A stretch of 16,050 bases of DNA from Sedimentisphaerales bacterium (lineage in GTDB: Bacteria > Planctomycetota > Phycisphaerae > Sedimentisphaerales > SG8-4): positions 1 through 16,050 of the forward strand of contig JAFGCA010000679.1 of assembly GCA_016932895.1 (NCBI GenBank), written 5' to 3'. The notes beneath the pieces are model-generated. The model was not told where the DNA came from. It saw nothing but the letters and a program-made list of their open reading frames with translations, and did not search any database. Below are positions 13,718-16,050 of the stretch, one piece after another. The position numbers were made by a program, and so were the translations under genes. Every line of letters starts with the position of its first letter. Position 1 is the first letter of the stretch.

Positions 13718-16050
13718 ATGAGTGAGGACGCGCCTGTTTGGTATCTTCCCGGTGACGACAACCAGCCCCAGGGACCCTATGACACCGTCACGGTGCTTGA
13801 GGGCTTGCAGGACGGCCGGCTGGCCCCGGACGCCTTGTGCTGGAAGGAAGGCATGTCGGACTGGCAGCCCCTGGGCGAGACCGACCCCTTTCGTCAGGAG
13901 CTTGAGGCGGCCCGCCGCGCCGGGCGACGACGGGCTCGAAGGATGGCCCTGGGCGTCGTCGTTGTACTCGCGCTTGCCGGTGGGGCCGTCGCCGCTTATT
14001 TCGTCCTGCGGGACCCTCCCGAGGTAGCCCAGGGCAAGAAGCTCATGGCCGCCGGACTCCATGAACAGGCGGCGCAGACGCTGCGGGCGTACGTGAAAAG
14101 CAACCCGCTGGATGAAGAGGCGACGTATCTGCTCGCCATGGCCCGGATTCGGGAGTTCGCCGAGAGCGATACGGACCGCTTCTGGAACGCCAGTGGAGCC
14201 TTGCAGGAAGCCGAGCAGGAGCTTGGCAGGCTTTTTCGAACCGATACGAAATGGCTGGAGAAGGCGCGGTCGGACGTTTCCGCGGCTCTTTCAGGTCTGC
14301 CTTCAGGCACGCCGGCCGGGCAGATGCAATCTCTGGAGGGCGCGCGATTTCAGGCCCGGCTCAAGCTCGCCGACGAGAAGCAGTTGGCTGCCGAGCTGCT
14401 CCGATCTCTGGAGCAGAGCAGCAATCCCTCCGATGTTCTGCGCGCCGGCGAGCTGGCCACGCAGATTCTGGACTGGGACCCGTCGCTTGCGGATCGCGTG
14501 GTCGCACAGGTGTTGCCCACCGGCAAGGTCTCGGGGCTGGGGCTTTCGAGCGTTCTGAACCTGTTGTCACGGTGGGCCGCTGAGAGGCCGGAGGTCGCCA
14601 AGGGTGTCTCGGCCGAGCTTCTCAAGCGCGCGGAGTCTTTGCTGGGGTCGGGGGGCGGCGAGCAGGCGAAGCAGTTCCTGCGAAAAGCCCTGGAATTCAA
14701 TCGCGACGCTTTGCAGACGCAGGAGCACGCGCTGCTCTACATCCGCCTCATGGATCCGGACGACACCAAGCTGACCCAGTGCCAGCTCTTTTTGAGCAAG
14801 TACCCGGAAAGTCCGCATCTTGCGGATGTGCATCGGATCGTCGTGACAGATGCGGCCACGGTGTTCGATCGTTACGGCCGGTGGAATCGTTCGCAGAGCC
14901 AGTCGTATCTGGCGGCCGGCCTGGCGTCGGCCGGGACCCTGATCGAGAAATGGCCGCGAACGAACGAGCTGGACGTGCGGGTGTATGAACTGGCCAAACG
15001 ACTCGCCCGGGACAATCAATATGACGCAGCTCTCGATGTCACCGAGGATCTGCTGGCCGCGACGCCGCAATCACCGGTACGAATCCAGATCGAAAACGAC
15101 CGCGCCCAATGGCGCGTCCAGGTCGGACTGGGAACGCTCCCGGCGGAACTCGACACCCTGGCCCGGCAGCTCGACGAGGACCTGAGCATCAAGGACCTGA
15201 CGATGCCCGCGGCCGTACGCACGCTGGCCGAGAGTCCCGAACTGGTGCATGTGATACGCGTGACGGACGGATGCACGGCCAACAAATTCAACTCGGAGGA
15301 GATCGAGATGCTGCGCCGGTGGGTGGCCGGCGGAGGGATCCTCTGGGCCAACAACGACGTTCTTTCGCTGTTTGACATCAAGTACACGGTTGGCTATTGG
15401 CTTGCCGGGGCCAAGGAATGCGTGCCGGCGGTGCCGCAGGAATCCTGCCCGGTCGTCTCGGGCTGCCAGCGGATCGTGGCGAGCAAGGGACATCCGGCGG
15501 CTTCCAATCTCAACCACCCCCGGGTCATCCCGCTGTTGACCACGGCGTATCGGGAAGAGCGATATGCCTACTGGTCTCTGGTTCCGTACGGCGACGGGTG
15601 GGTCAGCGATGCCAAGACGGTGGATACGGCCAAGCATGACGGCGCCCGGTTCTGGCTGAACTTCCGCCTGTTTTGTCTGGGGCGAGAGATTCCGGGCGCG
15701 CCGGACTATGTGGCTCCGAGTGTGCCGGAAGCGCCCGGGCGGCCAACGCTGCCGCAAGGGGAACGACGGGCGTCTCCGCCGGCGCCGTCGGATGCGCTGC
15801 AGCAACGGCCGACGCGGATCACGAGTCTGGAGGCTTTGAAGAGCGCGCTGTCGTCGGCCCAGACGCACGGCATTCTCTGGGTGGCGCTGCCTCGGGCCGA
15901 CACGGACGACGAGGCCCGCGACGCGTTGCAGCGATGGGTGCATCGCGGCGGGGTTCTCTGGGTGGAGACGGACCTTGCCTCGCTCTTTGGTTTCGGCAGT
16001 CTCCGCCGGGACGCTTCGCTGGCCCTGATCGGCTCGGCGCGCGTGGCGTC
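13718..16050 (+). CDS. GYF_2 domain, one TM, helical-repeat protein with duplicated GATase-like modules (3' end off window)
   Basis: The frame is open from the ATG at 13718 (GGGAG 7 nt upstream) to the window end, at least 777 codons, so the C-terminus is missing. Residues about 6-52 (WYLPGDDNQPQGPYD ... LCWKEGMSDWQPL) are a GYF_2 (DUF4339-type) domain. A basic stretch (RRAGRRRARR) precedes one TM helix at about 77-97. From about 101 to 500 the sequence is mostly helical with TPR-like features (QAAQTLRAYVKSNPLDEEATYLLAMARI). Two modules then resemble each other: LVHVIRVTD ... RRWVAGGGILWANNDVLSLFDI near 509-553, and GILWVALPRADTDD ... RWVHRGGVLWVETDLASLFGF near 718-762. These look like Rossmann/GATase-like folds used as noncatalytic modules, and I see no clear cysteine nucleophile. 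Function is unknown; an envelope role with the preceding zinc-ribbon gene is inferred from topology only. Confidence 0.85.
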   Translation, partial: MSEDAPVWYLPGDDNQPQGPYDTVTVLEGLQDGRLAPDALCWKEGMSDWQPLGETDPFRQELEAARRAGRRRARRMALGVVVVLALAGGAVAAYFVLRDPPEVAQGKKLMAAGLHEQAAQTLRAYVKSNPLDEEATYLLAMARIREFAESDTDRFWNASGALQEAEQELGRLFRTDTKWLEKARSDVSAALSGLPSGTPAGQMQSLEGARFQARLKLADEKQLAAELLRSLEQSSNPSDVLRAGELATQILDWDPSLADRVVAQVLPTGKVSGLGLSSVLNLLSRWAAERPEVAKGVSAELLKRAESLLGSGGGEQAKQFLRKALEFNRDALQTQEHALLYIRLMDPDDTKLTQCQLFLSKYPESPHLADVHRIVVTDAATVFDRYGRWNRSQSQSYLAAGLASAGTLIEKWPRTNELDVRVYELAKRLARDNQYDAALDVTEDLLAATPQSPVRIQIENDRAQWRVQVGLGTLPAELDTLARQLDEDLSIKDLTMPAAVRTLAESPELVHVIRVTDGCTANKFNSEEIEMLRRWVAGGGILWANNDVLSLFDIKYTVGYWLAGAKECVPAVPQESCPVVSGCQRIVASKGHPAASNLNHPRVIPLLTTAYREERYAYWSLVPYGDGWVSDAKTVDTAKHDGARFWLNFRLFCLGREIPGAPDYVAPSVPEAPGRPTLPQGERRASPPAPSDALQQRPTRITSLEALKSALSSAQTHGILWVALPRADTDDEARDALQRWVHRGGVLWVETDLASLFGFGSLRRDASLALIGSARVA

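Noticed and set aside
1..16050. CRISPR arrays, insertion sequences, tRNA or rRNA genes
   Set aside because: No regularly spaced direct repeats, transposase-like frames, or tRNA/rRNA signatures were seen. An RNA search tool was not available to confirm the absence.

Overview
The window looks like chromosomal DNA from a high-GC member of the Planctomycetota, possibly a Phycisphaerae-type lineage. This is an inference from gene content. There are two Tat-type sulfatases with accessory C-terminal domains, a Tat-type heparinase II/III-like lyase, a short zinc-ribbon protein with a proline-rich linker and membrane segments, and a GYF_2 / one-TM / helical-repeat protein with GATase-like modules. No rRNA, tRNA, CRISPR array or transposase was found.

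Region 1 (1-7279) is mainly a polysaccharide-degradation locus. It opens with the truncated N-terminus of a MASE3-type membrane sensor on the minus strand (1-317). A compact divergent promoter region separates this from an SGSH-like sulfatase with a HEAT-like tail (585-2471, plus). A second sulfatase with a discoidin-type C-terminal domain runs convergently to it (2589-4553, minus). A divergent 305-bp region with several inverted repeats then leads to a heparinase II/III-like lyase (4859-7279, plus). All three enzymes have RR-type leaders, and both sulfatases keep the C-x-P-x-R sequence needed to form formylglycine. The likely common job is periplasmic breakdown of a sulfated, uronate-containing polysaccharide. 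The sensor may or may not control it.

Region 2 (7280-9598) holds a structured 275-bp leader, a 609-aa secreted protein of unknown function, and a gene-free interval carrying a nested inverted repeat of the dispersed GTCATCCTGA type.

Region 3 (9599-10632, minus) is a two-gene unit. A NUDIX hydrolase overlaps the start of a bacterial lipocalin lipoprotein (blc) by ATGA, which suggests translational coupling.

Region 4 (10633-16050, plus) starts with an unrecognised 531-aa protein with two hydrophobic segments near its N-terminus. A zinc-ribbon/TM protein follows, with a good promoter, and then a very long envelope protein that runs off the right edge. The last protein has a GYF_2 domain, one TM helix, a long helical region and two copies of a GATase-like module about 205 residues apart. 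It was pieced together by reading the open frame from 13718 to the end. Function in this region is largely unknown. The two final genes look like a transcription unit working at the membrane.
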